The notes under the pieces were generated by a model, which ran no database searches, was not told the DNA's origin, and saw only the letters and a program-made list of their open reading frames with translations. DNA of 43,889 nt, from NCBI GenBank assembly GCA_021531615.1, contig JADYUE010000014.1:1-43889 (forward strand), in the 5' to 3' direction. The DNA comes from Fusobacterium varium (GTDB taxonomy: Bacteria > Fusobacteriota > Fusobacteriia > Fusobacteriales > Fusobacteriaceae). Made by a program: the position numbers and the translations under genes. This document shows, piece after piece, positions 1 to 8,421 of this stretch. The first letter of the stretch is position 1. Each line of letters opens with the position of its first letter.

Positions 1-624
1 GTTGCCATTAACAGTACCACCACTTGTTGACAAATAAGGGTGAGTGTGTGAATCAGGTGGAAAAGTGGCAGGTTTACCTGAAACATTACTCCAGCTAGTA
101 GGAAAAACAGTAGGTTTACCAGTTATTTCCGACCAAGCGTGATTATGTGCTGATGGTGTAAATGAACTAGGTTTCCCTGCCACACTACCCCAAGCTGATG
201 GAAACGAACTAGGCTTTTCTAAAATGTCATCCCATCTTAAACTGACTGCTGTACTTTCTCCAGGTTCTCCTTTTTCTCCTCTATCTCCTTTAGCCCCTTT
301 TGGTGCTGTAAATTCATAAGTATTGTTATTAGTAAGTGTTATAGTATAGACATTTCCACCATTACTATCATTATTTTTATAGACTATACTTTTAATTCCA
401 ACCCCTTGAACTCCTTGAACTCCTGTATCCCCTTTAGGTCCTGTGTTTCCAACAGGTCCTATTGGTGCTGTAAACTCTAATTTGTTACCATTACTTAAAA
501 TAAGATTATAGACTTTACTTCCATTTGTTGAAGTTTCTTTTAGTTCTATCCCAGTAATACTTACCCCATTTTGACCAGTTGCCCCAGTAGGTCCTTTTAT
601 ATTACCTATCTTTAATCTTGCCAT
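1..624 (-). CDS. Collagen-like phage tail fibre, 3' end cut by window
   Basis: This leftward reading frame stays open to the window edge, so only the first 208 codons are seen. The start at 624 is preceded by AAGGAGC. The N-terminal part holds short Gly-X-Y collagen-like runs (for example GPTGATG, GPVGNTGPKGD, KGDRGEKGEPGE). Two similar modules of about 45 residues separate them, with the pattern 'YxLxLxNxNxxEFTAP'. The C-terminal visible part has a repeated W..V.GKP..FPPS.H.H pattern typical of phage receptor-binding fibres. It lies 16 bases after the next fibre gene and is presumably part of the same late operon. Inferred role: trimeric fibre or adhesion protein of the virion. The receptor-binding tip lies outside the window. 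Confidence 0.75.
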   Translation of the reverse strand, partial: MARLKIGNIKGPTGATGQNGVSITGIELKETSTNGSKVYNLILSNGNKLEFTAPIGPVGNTGPKGDTGVQGVQGVGIKSIVYKNNDSNGGNVYTITLTNNNTYEFTAPKGAKGDRGEKGEPGESTAVSLRWDDILEKPSSFPSAWGSVAGKPSSFTPSAHNHAWSEITGKPTVFPTSWSNVSGKPATFPPDSHTHPYLSTSGGTVNGN

Positions 625-640
625 TTTACCAGCTCCTTTC

Positions 641-1870
641 TTAATCTATTTCTAAAAATAAATCACCATTAGATTCTAATGTAAATGTTGGTGGTGTAGT
701 TTCATCAGGGTAAACCACATACAAATCTCCGTTAGGCTCAACTTCTAAGGCGTATTGACCTTGTATTGGTGCTGTAATACCTGTGTTTCCTTGGTCCCCT
801 TTATCACCCTTGTCCCCTTTATCACCCTTATTACCTTTATCACCTTTAAGAGCTATAAAAGTACCTGCAACATTTCTATTATCTAGATTGACATTATACT
901 TATTTCCAGTTGTTGTAGTCTCTACAAAGCTAACAGATTTAATACTGATTCCGTTTTCTCCAGTATCACCCTTGTCCCCCTTATCACCTTTTATAGAGTC
1001 CCCTTTAGGACCAACAGGTCCTTGTTCGCCCCTTTCTCCTGTGTCTCCCTTATCTCCCTTTAATTTGCTTTTATTATCTTCAATAAACTTGTTAAGCTCT
1101 ATCTTTTTATCATCTACATGTTTATTAATACTAGGTTTTGAAGTATCTATTATATAATCATCTATACTAGGGATAACTACATCATCTTTATGTTTTGTTA
1201 TTGCTTTTTTGCACTCTTCTGTTAAAGTTTCCAAAGCAGTAGCTAGTTTAGTTTTTAAAGTGTTAAGCTCTCCTAATAACTTATCAGTCTCATCTCTTAA
1301 CTCTTGTGACATTTTATCTTTATCAGCAAGTAAAAGTTTTTTAACCTCTTCATATGCCTTATTAACCATAGAATCAAACTTGTTATACATTTCATCAACA
1401 GGTAATGCCTCTAGTTCTCCATTATCATTCATATAGAGAACTGTAAAAGGCTCTAACTGTACTAGAACTTTTGTCATTTTCAATGTATCTGCTTTAATTC
1501 CAGTGTTTTTTAAGTAAGTAAATAACTTTGTAGTATCATCTACAAGCTGATTATATTTATCTACTAAAATAGTTAAGTCAGGAAAATCCTCTATATACTT
1601 ACTAGAATCTTGTGAGTAGATATAAACTAACTGGAACTCTGTAGCCTGTCCTAGTATAGTTTCATCTTGAATAATTAAAAAAGTATTTGAACTTTCTTCC
1701 TGATATGTATATTGCCCTTTTGCTAATGCATAAAATTTCCCTTTATCTTTTCTCCAAAAAGGGATCATCTTATTGAGTTCTAAGCCATTAACTTCATACT
1801 TATTCCCTGTATTATCAAATTCTCTGACTATCTCAACAATCTTATCACTTTTATAATCTTCATTTGCCAT
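641..1870 (-). CDS. Phage tail fibre with coiled coil and collagen-like repeats
   Basis: This 409-residue protein has an N-terminal globular part (about 1-165), a Lys/Glu-rich coiled-coil stretch (about 165-270), a collagen-like run (GDKGDTGERGEQGPVGPKGD) and a short beta-rich module. A second collagen run (repeated GDKGDKGD, about 340-365) and a C-terminal tail with a duplicated 'NGDLxxxx' motif follow. The layout is that of a trimeric phage fibre or baseplate-upper-like protein; the N-terminal part would attach to the virion and the repeats would form a triple-helical rod. It sits between the capsid gene and the partial fibre. The capsid-fibre gap contains a terminator, so fibre transcription may be reduced or use read-through. 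The exact fibre family is not recognised. Confidence 0.75.
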   Translation of the reverse strand: MANEDYKSDKIVEIVREFDNTGNKYEVNGLELNKMIPFWRKDKGKFYALAKGQYTYQEESSNTFLIIQDETILGQATEFQLVYIYSQDSSKYIEDFPDLTILVDKYNQLVDDTTKLFTYLKNTGIKADTLKMTKVLVQLEPFTVLYMNDNGELEALPVDEMYNKFDSMVNKAYEEVKKLLLADKDKMSQELRDETDKLLGELNTLKTKLATALETLTEECKKAITKHKDDVVIPSIDDYIIDTSKPSINKHVDDKKIELNKFIEDNKSKLKGDKGDTGERGEQGPVGPKGDSIKGDKGDKGDTGENGISIKSVSFVETTTTGNKYNVNLDNRNVAGTFIALKGDKGNKGDKGDKGDKGDQGNTGITAPIQGQYALEVEPNGDLYVVYPDETTPPTFTLESNGDLFLEID

Positions 1871-1886
1871 TAATTTCCTCCTATAA

Positions 1887-1921
1887 GAAAAGGCTCAAGG
1901 CTCTTTTAAGCCTCAAGCCTT
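1887..1921 (-). terminator. Terminator after the capsid gene
   Basis: Inverted repeat with 13-base arms (1890-1902 and 1909-1921) and a 6-base loop, pairing fully on the leftward RNA with two G-U pairs, followed by TTTTC. It stands just after the capsid stop and ahead of the fibre genes. Confidence 0.6.
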
Positions 1922-1938
1922 AGTTAGGTTTATTTATT

Positions 1939-2814
1939 TTAGTCCATTAAAGATGCTGGTCTAGCTGATTCAGTAGGTTTTAGAGATAACTTAGTGATGA
2001 AGTTAGGCTCTATAATTACTGATCCAGTTGATTTAACAACTTGTAGATGCCATCTTAAACCATCAGTTTCATAGAATTTAGCTGTTGGAATTACTGAACC
2101 TTCCCACTCAGCATAACCGAAAGAGTTTGACGGAATAATATAAACAGTTCCTGAATCCACTAATTGAGATATAAATATTTCAGCACCTTTCATTGATAAA
2201 GGTAAAACTCCATCTCCACCAGTGATTGCATCTTTATAATCTCCATGGATGAATGCATCAGATGTAGAGAATCTTTTATAATCTTCTCTATTCATAACTA
2301 TTGCAACACCTTTTTTACCGTCAGGAGTCATTTCAGCAGATACATAACAATCTCTAATTTCTGCTAAAAGTGTTCTAGCCGCATCTAAAGTAGTAGGGTC
2401 TAATGTTGCACTACCTGCTTTATTTAACTTAGCATCTGACTCTGTTATCTTCTCTATAATCTTTTCATCTTCTTTTGTTAAAACTGCATTTGTAAGTCTG
2501 TTGACAATTGGATCCTTTAAGTTTAATTTAGTTTTTTTCATTTCAGCTTGTGATAATTTATCTTGTGCTGAAACATATTCAATAGTAGCCACAAATTTAG
2601 AAAAGTCTGGTCCATCTCCTGAGAAACTAGAATCAAACATTGTTGGTACACCATCTTTAGCTTTTCCACCTTTATATCTGTAGAAAGTGATTGACTCTCC
2701 CCCTTCTTGTGTTTTTCTTTCTCCAAAAGTTTTTAATCCAGCTGGTTTAAGTTGGTCCATGCATGCTAAAACTGCTGTACTAAAATTTTGTTGTACTGTA
2801 TTTGTAGTTGCCAT
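1939..2814 (-). CDS. Phage major capsid protein
   Basis: This 291-residue protein sits directly after a scaffold-like gene and a portal gene, the usual place of the major head protein. Its sequence looks like an HK97-fold capsid: a polar N-terminus, a charged helix (about 75-125), a 'DDxxAAR..LAEIRD' type helix, and a C-terminal half with short beta-strand segments such as GTVYIIPSNSFGYAEW. There is no long N-terminal delta domain, in keeping with a separate scaffold gene. The start at 2814 follows AAGGAGATGG. Capsid identity is inferred mostly from gene order and composition. Confidence 0.75.
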   Translation of the reverse strand: MATTNTVQQNFSTAVLACMDQLKPAGLKTFGERKTQEGGESITFYRYKGGKAKDGVPTMFDSSFSGDGPDFSKFVATIEYVSAQDKLSQAEMKKTKLNLKDPIVNRLTNAVLTKEDEKIIEKITESDAKLNKAGSATLDPTTLDAARTLLAEIRDCYVSAEMTPDGKKGVAIVMNREDYKRFSTSDAFIHGDYKDAITGGDGVLPLSMKGAEIFISQLVDSGTVYIIPSNSFGYAEWEGSVIPTAKFYETDGLRWHLQVVKSTGSVIIEPNFITKLSLKPTESARPASLMD

Positions 2815-2833
2815 TTTTTACCATCTCCTTTTT

Positions 2834-3622
2834 TTATTTTAAGTTAAAAGTTTTTTTAAATTGCTCTTGTTGTTCCTTTGATAGATCCTTAATAAGTTTA
2901 TTAACAATTGGGGTTCTATCTTCTCCATCTCCTAGATGCTTAGCTAGATAGTCAGTATATTCACTGATAGCTCTATCAAGTGTCATGCCTTGCGATCTAA
3001 CTTCCTTACTTCCCTTAGTAGTTCCTAATCCTAAAGGTTTTCCACCATTACCTTTTATAAAAGCTCTATGAAGTAACTTGTAAACTATTGGATTACTCAT
3101 AGCTTCCTTATAAACTTTATTTAACTGCTCATCACCTTGAGTTATTTCTTTTAAAAATTGTCCTACTGCTTTATAATCTCTCTTTTCTTGTAGAGATAAT
3201 GATTTTTGTAGTTCAGCTTTTACCTTTTCTTTATTAAATGCCTCTGTTTCTCTACTCTTTAAAGCGTATTCAATCTCTTTATTTAATAGATATTCAACTT
3301 GCTTTTGAGTAAATCCCTGCTCTTTTAACTCTGCCGCTTGGTTATTGAATAACTCTCTAACCTCATCATTTTCAAAGTTTATTCTATCTTTAAAAGCAGT
3401 AAGGTCATAATCTCCAAATTTAGCCTCTATACTGTCATCAAATTCAAGGTCATCAGGATTAAACTCACTATCATCTGTTTCTTGTTCCTCTGCTCCCTCT
3501 TCTGTATTATCAATCAAATCATTGGTATCATCTCCACCTGCTCCTCCAGTTATTTCAGACACATCAGGACCTTGCTCAACTGTTTCTTCTGTAGTTTGAT
3601 CTAAATCAACTATTTCTTCCAT
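2834..3622 (-). CDS. Phage scaffolding protein
   Basis: This is a 262-residue, strongly acidic protein. Residues 1-75 are mostly Asp, Glu, Thr and Gly; the middle is helical and charged (about 85-170), and the C-terminus is Lys-rich (KDLSKEQQEQFKKTFNLK). An acidic, helical protein immediately before the capsid gene is characteristic of internal scaffold proteins, whose basic C-terminal helix contacts the capsid protein. The start overlaps the end of the upstream small gene by 17 bases, which suggests translational coupling. No protease motif is visible, so scaffold removal by exit rather than cleavage is plausible (inference). Confidence 0.7.
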   Translation of the reverse strand: MEEIVDLDQTTEETVEQGPDVSEITGGAGGDDTNDLIDNTEEGAEEQETDDSEFNPDDLEFDDSIEAKFGDYDLTAFKDRINFENDEVRELFNNQAAELKEQGFTQKQVEYLLNKEIEYALKSRETEAFNKEKVKAELQKSLSLQEKRDYKAVGQFLKEITQGDEQLNKVYKEAMSNPIVYKLLHRAFIKGNGGKPLGLGTTKGSKEVRSQGMTLDRAISEYTDYLAKHLGDGEDRTPIVNKLIKDLSKEQQEQFKKTFNLK

Positions 3623-3836
3623 CCATTAACACCTCTCTTCTTTTTAAAATTAAATCTGTTTTTAATTTCCCTAGTAGTTCCCTCTGTTCAGGATATCTAT
3701 TAGTTTTCAAATAATGAAACTCTCTTTTCCCTCTCTCATCTAGCTCACACTCTTCTATTAGTTCTATTAACTCATCATTAGAACAGAATTTAGCTAAGAG
3801 TTTATTATATTTATCTCTTTTATCTCTATTCTCCAT
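3606..3836 (-). CDS. Small phage protein between portal and scaffold
   Basis: This 76-residue, highly charged and probably all-helical protein is rich in Lys, Arg and Glu (for example ELIEECELDERGKREFHYLK). It overlaps the portal gene by 11 bases and the scaffold gene by 17 bases, so it is embedded in the head operon and likely translated by coupling. I do not recognise the family. A head-assembly or portal-associated role is inference from position only. Confidence 0.6.
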   Translation of the reverse strand: MENRDKRDKYNKLLAKFCSNDELIELIEECELDERGKREFHYLKTNRYPEQRELLGKLKTDLILKRREVLMDGRNS

Positions 3837-5487
3837 TAATGCCTCCTGCTATAGCCTCAACTTGTTGTTGAAGTCCTGCATTTTGTACTTGACCTAGTTG
3901 TGCTAGTTGTGCTATTTGCTCATCTCTCTTAATAGCATTTTGAACATCTGTGCTATTAGGAATAAGTTCAGCTGGTATTCTCATCATTTCAGCACTCCAT
4001 TTATTGAAGCTTGGAATGTCTATGAGGTATTTTCTTCTATTCTCATCAGTAATTTCAGCATTGATTTGATACCAACTTACTGCATCCATTACTCTCTCCC
4101 TACCTGCATTCTTAGTTAATTCATTAAGATATACAATCTGAGAGAACTCTAAATACTTGTTATTCCCTGTATCTCCGCCTTCTATACTGCTATAATCTTC
4201 CAACAATCCTTTTTTCTGTAGAATGATATAAGCATCCATAAAAGTTGGCTGTAATAACTCTGTATTTATAAGCTCATAAGCTCCTGAAAATTCCTTTCTA
4301 AACATCTCATGTCTTAAACTCATTTCAGTAGCACTTCTATTTCTAGTATCTAAGACATCACCGAGAGGCTGTGCCATGTATACCTCTCTTATTCTTTGTC
4401 TACAATCTGCTATATCCTGTTCAACTGGAATAAGATTAGTTCCAAGGTTAATAGGCTGAACTCCTAAATCATTTTCAGCACTTAGCCCATCACCTGCATA
4501 GTTCTTTGCTCCTGCCTCAAGACTGACCTTATAGATCAAATCAATATTCCCTTTGAAGTTGAGTGGAGGATCTACAATTTTATCTACATGTGTTAATCTC
4601 TTAGTTTTATAATTTTCTAAGTCAGTAAATAAATCTGTATTTTCTCTACCAATACCAACTCCCCAAGGATTAGAACTATCAGTACTCCATCTAAAAACTC
4701 TGTAAGGTTGATAGTCTAGTACTTCCTCTAAAAGCAACTCATCAAAGTTCTCTGTATGGACTAGATGATAATAAACTACTGTAGAATCTGCCTCATTGAA
4801 GTCAGGTATTACACTTTCAATAACATTTATAGTTTTTTTCAGATCCTCTTCATCAGCCATTTCATCAGGTTTTTTCCAACCATCTATATGGCCAAACATA
4901 TCATTTAACTGTTGTAAGTTTTTACCTGAATGAATTTTGAATGTGATTGTAGGATGTCCGAAACTATCCTCTAAAAAATAGAAGTTGTCCATGTTTATAT
5001 ACTCATAAGTAAAAGGTTTAGAATTACTTTTAAGTTCAACTATTTTCCTTATTCCTGTTCCTACCCTTATACAGTCCATCACTGCCTTGGCAGTTTCTGT
5101 ATAGTAATTAGTAGTCTCATTTAGCTCATAAACAGTATTGCTATTTTTTCCCATTAATCTATTTAGATTTTCAATAGCACCTTTAGCAACTTCTCCATCT
5201 GTTGCTGTCATCTCTTTATAAGCCACAGGATTAGTTTTAAGCATTGCCCAACTTCCACTTCTTGAGAAAATAGATGTCATTATAAAGTTACATAAAAATC
5301 TTTGAGATGTCAGAATAACTGAATCAATCTTTCTTCTCTCTAATTTTTCCATTTTACCACTGTCTTTAATCTCAAAAAATGGATCTGTTAATTTAAAAGT
5401 TTCATTATAGCTTTCTTTTATATCAGACTTATAGTCTTGTGCTTGCTGGAAGAGTTGTTTTAATTTATCTTGTGTTACTAATGCCAT
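3826..5487 (-). CDS. Phage portal (head-to-tail connector) protein
   Basis: This 553-residue protein resembles the podovirus head-to-tail connecting portal family (Head-tail_con). It has an N-terminal helical region, a central 'EVLDYQPYRVFRWS...NPWGVGIGRENTDLFTDLENYKT' segment and 'HVDKIVDPPLNFKG' typical of these portals. A long helical stem/crown region and a Gln-rich tail (QLAQLGQVQNAGLQQQVEA) follow. It would form the dodecameric ring through which DNA enters the capsid. It is followed at once by the small gene, scaffold and capsid. The family points to a short-tailed phage, which is the best clue to the virion type here. Confidence 0.85.
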   Translation of the reverse strand: MALVTQDKLKQLFQQAQDYKSDIKESYNETFKLTDPFFEIKDSGKMEKLERRKIDSVILTSQRFLCNFIMTSIFSRSGSWAMLKTNPVAYKEMTATDGEVAKGAIENLNRLMGKNSNTVYELNETTNYYTETAKAVMDCIRVGTGIRKIVELKSNSKPFTYEYINMDNFYFLEDSFGHPTITFKIHSGKNLQQLNDMFGHIDGWKKPDEMADEEDLKKTINVIESVIPDFNEADSTVVYYHLVHTENFDELLLEEVLDYQPYRVFRWSTDSSNPWGVGIGRENTDLFTDLENYKTKRLTHVDKIVDPPLNFKGNIDLIYKVSLEAGAKNYAGDGLSAENDLGVQPINLGTNLIPVEQDIADCRQRIREVYMAQPLGDVLDTRNRSATEMSLRHEMFRKEFSGAYELINTELLQPTFMDAYIILQKKGLLEDYSSIEGGDTGNNKYLEFSQIVYLNELTKNAGRERVMDAVSWYQINAEITDENRRKYLIDIPSFNKWSAEMMRIPAELIPNSTDVQNAIKRDEQIAQLAQLGQVQNAGLQQQVEAIAGGINGE

Positions 5488-5489
5488 AA

Positions 5490-5873
5490 CTATCTCCTCC
5501 TAAAAGCTTTTTTTAGCTTGTCCTCATCAGACTCATCAGAACTATATCCTTTAACTGCATTACTAAAATCTACAGTTGTGGTAGGTTTACCCTTTTTTTG
5601 CTCTTCAACTTGCTGATTTGCCATAACTTCACTATCTTTTTGAACATCTTTATTGAATTTGTCTTCTCTTTGTTGTTGCTGTTCTCTCTCTCTTGCTAAT
5701 CTTTCAGCCTCTTTTCTTTGACGTTCAGCTTCTTTTTTAGCCTCTTCATTAGGGTCATTACCTATCAATCCACCAGTAACACTACCTAAGACATCACCAA
5801 TAAAGCCACCTTTATGCTTTTTTATATGATTTTCAATTCTATTTTTTAAACTATATTCAATTTCTGTTTGCAT
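5490..5873 (-). CDS. Small phage virion-like protein with Gly-rich stretch and coiled coil
   Basis: This 127-residue protein begins with a basic helix, then a Gly-rich, weakly hydrophobic segment (GGFIGDVLGSVTGGLIG, about 21-37). A long Glu/Arg/Gln coiled coil (about 42-75) and a polar C-terminus ending in FRRR follow. The start is preceded by AAGGAGGTGACAAG. It ends 2 bases before the portal start. Small proteins of this composition next to portal genes in short-tailed phages are often minor or internal virion proteins. That role is inference and no family is recognised. Confidence 0.6.
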   Translation of the reverse strand: MQTEIEYSLKNRIENHIKKHKGGFIGDVLGSVTGGLIGNDPNEEAKKEAERQRKEAERLAREREQQQQREDKFNKDVQKDSEVMANQQVEEQKKGKPTTTVDFSNAVKGYSSDESDEDKLKKAFRRR

Positions 5874-6277
5874 CTTGTCACCTCCTTAACAATGATAATT
5901 ATTAAGTTATCTTTTTTTATTTCAGTAACATTTTTATATCTTCTCTTAATGTGATTATGTAGACTCTCAACCTGCTTATTTTCTGCTGTTCTCCACACTC
6001 CTATGCATCCATATTCTTTTAAGATGCTATCAAATAAGTAAATTATTGATTTTAAAGAATAATTTTCCATGTTTGGAAGTTTGAACATACCAATAAAAGG
6101 GATGCTGTTGTATATTTCTACATCACAGTAGTAAGAATCATTTAGAAGAAAACCTCTATCTGCATATCCTTGTTTTTGTGATCCATAGAAATAGTTTTTA
6201 TATTCCTCTTCTCCTTTGAGAGTTTGGATATAATCCTCAATCTCTTTTATCTCTTCTTTACTTAACTCCCTTATCAA
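5846..6277 (-). CDS. GNAT-like phage protein (TTG start proposed)
   Basis: This protein has 143 residues from a TTG at 6277, which has GGGGGA six bases upstream. An ATG at 6349 would lengthen it by 24 residues but overlap terminase by 92 bases and has no good ribosome-binding site. The pattern, with an 'SKEEIKEIEDYIQ' helix, a 'GMFKLP' strand and a 'SLKSIIYLFDSILKEYGCIGVWRTAENKQVESLHNHI' region, resembles GNAT acyltransferase-like proteins found near terminase in some podoviruses. A clear acetyl-CoA loop is not obvious, so the assignment is tentative. It overlaps the terminase stop by 20 bases. Confidence 0.55.
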   Translation of the reverse strand: MIRELSKEEIKEIEDYIQTLKGEEEYKNYFYGSQKQGYADRGFLLNDSYYCDVEIYNSIPFIGMFKLPNMENYSLKSIIYLFDSILKEYGCIGVWRTAENKQVESLHNHIKRRYKNVTEIKKDNLIIIIVKEVTRCKQKLNIV

Positions 6278-7508
6278 GATAATTCCCCCATTCTTTACCT
6301 GTCCATCTTTCAAATGATTTTTGCTTAGAGCTTTCTGAATATATTGCATATCTTAAAGCATCTAATAAGTCATCATTTGCTTTAATAGGCACTCCTTTAC
6401 TCTTATCCCACACATAGTTGTAGATCTCTTTTTTGAAGTGACTGCAACTATCTAAGACATAGAATTTATTAGTTTTCATTAAATGAGCAACTACCTCAAT
6501 ACCTGATAAAACTTCTTTATTAGCATTATGTGCTTGGAATCCCTCACGACTAAACCTAGCCACGTGTTCAGGTCTAGCAGAATCACAATAAAAATCTATA
6601 TTTCCAAACTCTTTTACAACTTCTTTAGCTTGTTGTACCCAATAATCAATCTCTTCATACTGAGCAACTATCTCTTTAACTAGTAAATGATTACCTAGTC
6701 CATCTACTCCAATAACTGCAATAGATCCTAAGTGTTCATATCCCCAGTCAACACCAGCAAAATATTTAATTATGTTTTGCTTATTGTATCTAGCAAGAAT
6801 CATAGATTTATTAAAATCTTTATAGACAACTCCCTCACTATTTACCCAAAGACCTAGAATATCTCTGTCATAAAATAGTCCTGTTGGAGTTGTTGACTTA
6901 ACATTTTCTTTATACTCATCAGTAAGAAAATCATTGTCATCTAATTCAAAATGAATCTCAATTATCTTATTATCATCAGCTTTATCAATATAGTCAGTTT
7001 TAATATAATGTTCAGGATTATCAGGGTTAGTGTCCATCATTACCCTAGCACCTTCTCCTGAGCATCTATTTAATATCTCTCTGACTACTTCCTCAACTGC
7101 TGTTGTTCCCTCGTTAATATAAGCACCAAAGGAAGTCATCCCCCTTATACGTGCCATATCTCTAATTGTTCCATGTCCAAAACAACACACTTTTACTCCA
7201 AAGAGCTTAAATTCATTATGCTTATTAAAATTAATCTCAATACCATACTTGTTAGTTAATTCTATTAGCACATTACGAGCAAGAGATCCTAATGAGTTTC
7301 CTGCAAGAATATACTGAGGCTCTGGAATATTAAGCTTATCAGCTATCTTTCTGACTCTTTTAAGCTCTAATAAAAATAGATCATTATCTGCCACTGTTTT
7401 CCCTGCTCTTTTTGCTCCATGTAGAACTAAGAGCCAAAAATTTTTTTTAAAACATTTGAGAGCTTCAATCTGCTTTCTTGTATATAACTTTCTTAGATTA
7501 TTCTTCAT
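6258..7508 (-). CDS. terL: Phage terminase large subunit
   Basis: This 416-residue DNA-packaging motor has an N-terminal ATPase with the Walker A motif GAKRAGKT at residues 31-38. An acidic Walker B-like segment (FGAYINEGTTAVEE) lies near 130 and a coupling motif (MDTNPDNPEH) follows. The C-terminal RNase H-fold nuclease is marked by FAGVDWGYEHLGSIAVIGV near 250, FYCDSARPEH and DDLLDALRYAIYS near the end. The length fits the compact PBSX/Terminase_3-like class. It overlaps terS by 11 bases. It should cut concatemeric phage DNA and pump it through the portal. Confidence 0.93.
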   Translation of the reverse strand: MKNNLRKLYTRKQIEALKCFKKNFWLLVLHGAKRAGKTVADNDLFLLELKRVRKIADKLNIPEPQYILAGNSLGSLARNVLIELTNKYGIEINFNKHNEFKLFGVKVCCFGHGTIRDMARIRGMTSFGAYINEGTTAVEEVVREILNRCSGEGARVMMDTNPDNPEHYIKTDYIDKADDNKIIEIHFELDDNDFLTDEYKENVKSTTPTGLFYDRDILGLWVNSEGVVYKDFNKSMILARYNKQNIIKYFAGVDWGYEHLGSIAVIGVDGLGNHLLVKEIVAQYEEIDYWVQQAKEVVKEFGNIDFYCDSARPEHVARFSREGFQAHNANKEVLSGIEVVAHLMKTNKFYVLDSCSHFKKEIYNYVWDKSKGVPIKANDDLLDALRYAIYSESSKQKSFERWTGKEWGNYLDKGVK

Positions 7509-8127
7509 CCAATGCCTCCATAAGAGTGTTTATGTACTGATCCAGCTTTTTCTCTGCTCCACTCTGTTCTGTTGTAGCTTTCTTTTTATCTATTTCTAAT
7601 TTTTCCAGTCTTTCAATTCTATCTAGTTCAAATATTTTTTGCTCTAGTTCCTCAGACATTAAAAGCTTTTCAATAGCTGCCTTGGAAACTCTTCCATTTT
7701 CTTGCCAGTTACTTAATTCGTACTCAATAGCCTCTAAGATCTCATCATTTAACATCAATCTTTTCAGCTTATTTTCTCTTATTTTTTTCCTCTGATTATT
7801 TCTAAACTCTTTAAGATATTCAAGTTGTGATTGCTGTAGATTTTCTTGAGTGCTTAATCTTCCAATAGTTGACCTAGGTATTCCAGTTTGTTTTGCAGCC
7901 TCACTTATACTTGCACCCTCTTTAATTAGAATCTTAGCCGTTTCCTTAGCTATCTTCCTGTTTTGTCGTTTGTCGTTTTTTGTGTCGTTGTCGCTTGTCG
8001 TTAAACTCTTTTTATGTCTCTCTACAGTTCTGACAGACACGTTACATAGTTCAGCAATCTCTTTATTACTTTTGCCCAGTTTTAAATATGCTATTATCTT
8101 TTCTTTGGAACTCACGTCATCTGCCAC
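7498..8127 (-). CDS. terS: Phage terminase small subunit
   Basis: This 209-residue protein has two helix-turn-helix segments: 'LKLGKSNKEIAELCNVSVRTVERHKK' near the N-terminus and 'ASISEAAKQTGIPRSTIGRLS' near 70-95. A helical region and a charged coiled-coil C-terminus follow. It lies directly before terL with an 11-base overlap, which is the standard order. The frame opens at GTG 8127 with AAGGAGG almost abutting; a GTG at 8115 (MSSKEK) has wider spacing, so the exact start is uncertain. It should bind the packaging site and hand DNA to TerL. Confidence 0.8.
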   Translation of the reverse strand: MADDVSSKEKIIAYLKLGKSNKEIAELCNVSVRTVERHKKSLTTSDNDTKNDKRQNRKIAKETAKILIKEGASISEAAKQTGIPRSTIGRLSTQENLQQSQLEYLKEFRNNQRKKIRENKLKRLMLNDEILEAIEYELSNWQENGRVSKAAIEKLLMSEELEQKIFELDRIERLEKLEIDKKKATTEQSGAEKKLDQYINTLMEALDEE

Positions 8128-8142
8128 ACCTCCTTGGAAAAT

Positions 8143-8196
8143 AAAAAAAGGGAACTAGAAAAACTACAGAAATAATCTGTAATTCATCTAGTCCCC
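8143..8196 (-). terminator. Strong terminator directly upstream of terS
   Basis: Leftward RNA forms a 10-pair outer stem (8187-8196 with 8150-8159, one G-U). It encloses a small ACAGA/TCTGT hairpin and is followed by seven T residues. It ends about 16 bases before the terS start, leaving no room for a promoter in between, so late transcription must cross it. Confidence 0.75.
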
Positions 8197-8219
8197 TCCG
8201 CTCTGAGTGCTAACTAGTA

Positions 8220-8248
8220 TATATAATTATAAATATATTTTACCACAA
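8220..8248 (-). promoter_or_regulatory. Candidate phage late promoter
   Basis: Leftward TTGTGG (8243-8248), a 17-base spacer and TATATA (8220-8225). Transcription from here would immediately meet the terminator at 8143-8196 and then run into terS and the head genes. The promoter is predicted from sequence only. Confidence 0.4.
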
Positions 8249-8262
8249 TTATCCTTATTTAT

Positions 8263-8421
8263 CTAGTTTTCTCCACTCATTTTTTCATTCTCATCAATTT
8301 CTTGTTCAATGCTTAACTTAACTACAAATCCTTTTTTATCTAGCTTTAATTTGATATAGCAATTCTTATAAATTCCCCTATCAACATTTTTCAAGAAAGT
8401 TTCTAGTTTTTTATTTCTCAT
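8263..8421 (-). CDS. Small phage protein, 52 residues
   Basis: This short basic protein begins MRNKKLETFLKN and ends with acidic residues. Its ATG overlaps the VRR-NUC stop codon in an ATGA junction, so it is almost certainly translated by coupling. The predicted structure is a short helix followed by strands (NCYIKLKLDKKGFVVKLSIEQE). It is the last gene of the leftward early operon before the late promoter and terminator, a position where lambdoid phages keep late regulators. No family is recognised and no function is assigned. Confidence 0.6.
   Translation of the reverse strand: MRNKKLETFLKNVDRGIYKNCYIKLKLDKKGFVVKLSIEQEIDENEKMSGEN

Noticed and set aside
783-1157. Rightward Pro/Ser/Leu-rich open frame
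   Set aside because: It is the reverse complement of the collagen-like repeats (Gly-X-Y codons read backwards give Ser-Pro-Leu), has no ribosome site and runs against the late operon.
6278-6349. Longer ATG start of the GNAT-like gene
   Set aside because: It would overlap terminase by 92 bases, lacks a ribosome site and adds residues read from the terminase C-terminus; the TTG at 6277 has GGGGGA.
7850-8158. Rightward hydrophobic frame across terS and its terminator
   Set aside because: Antisense shadow of terS with no start signals.
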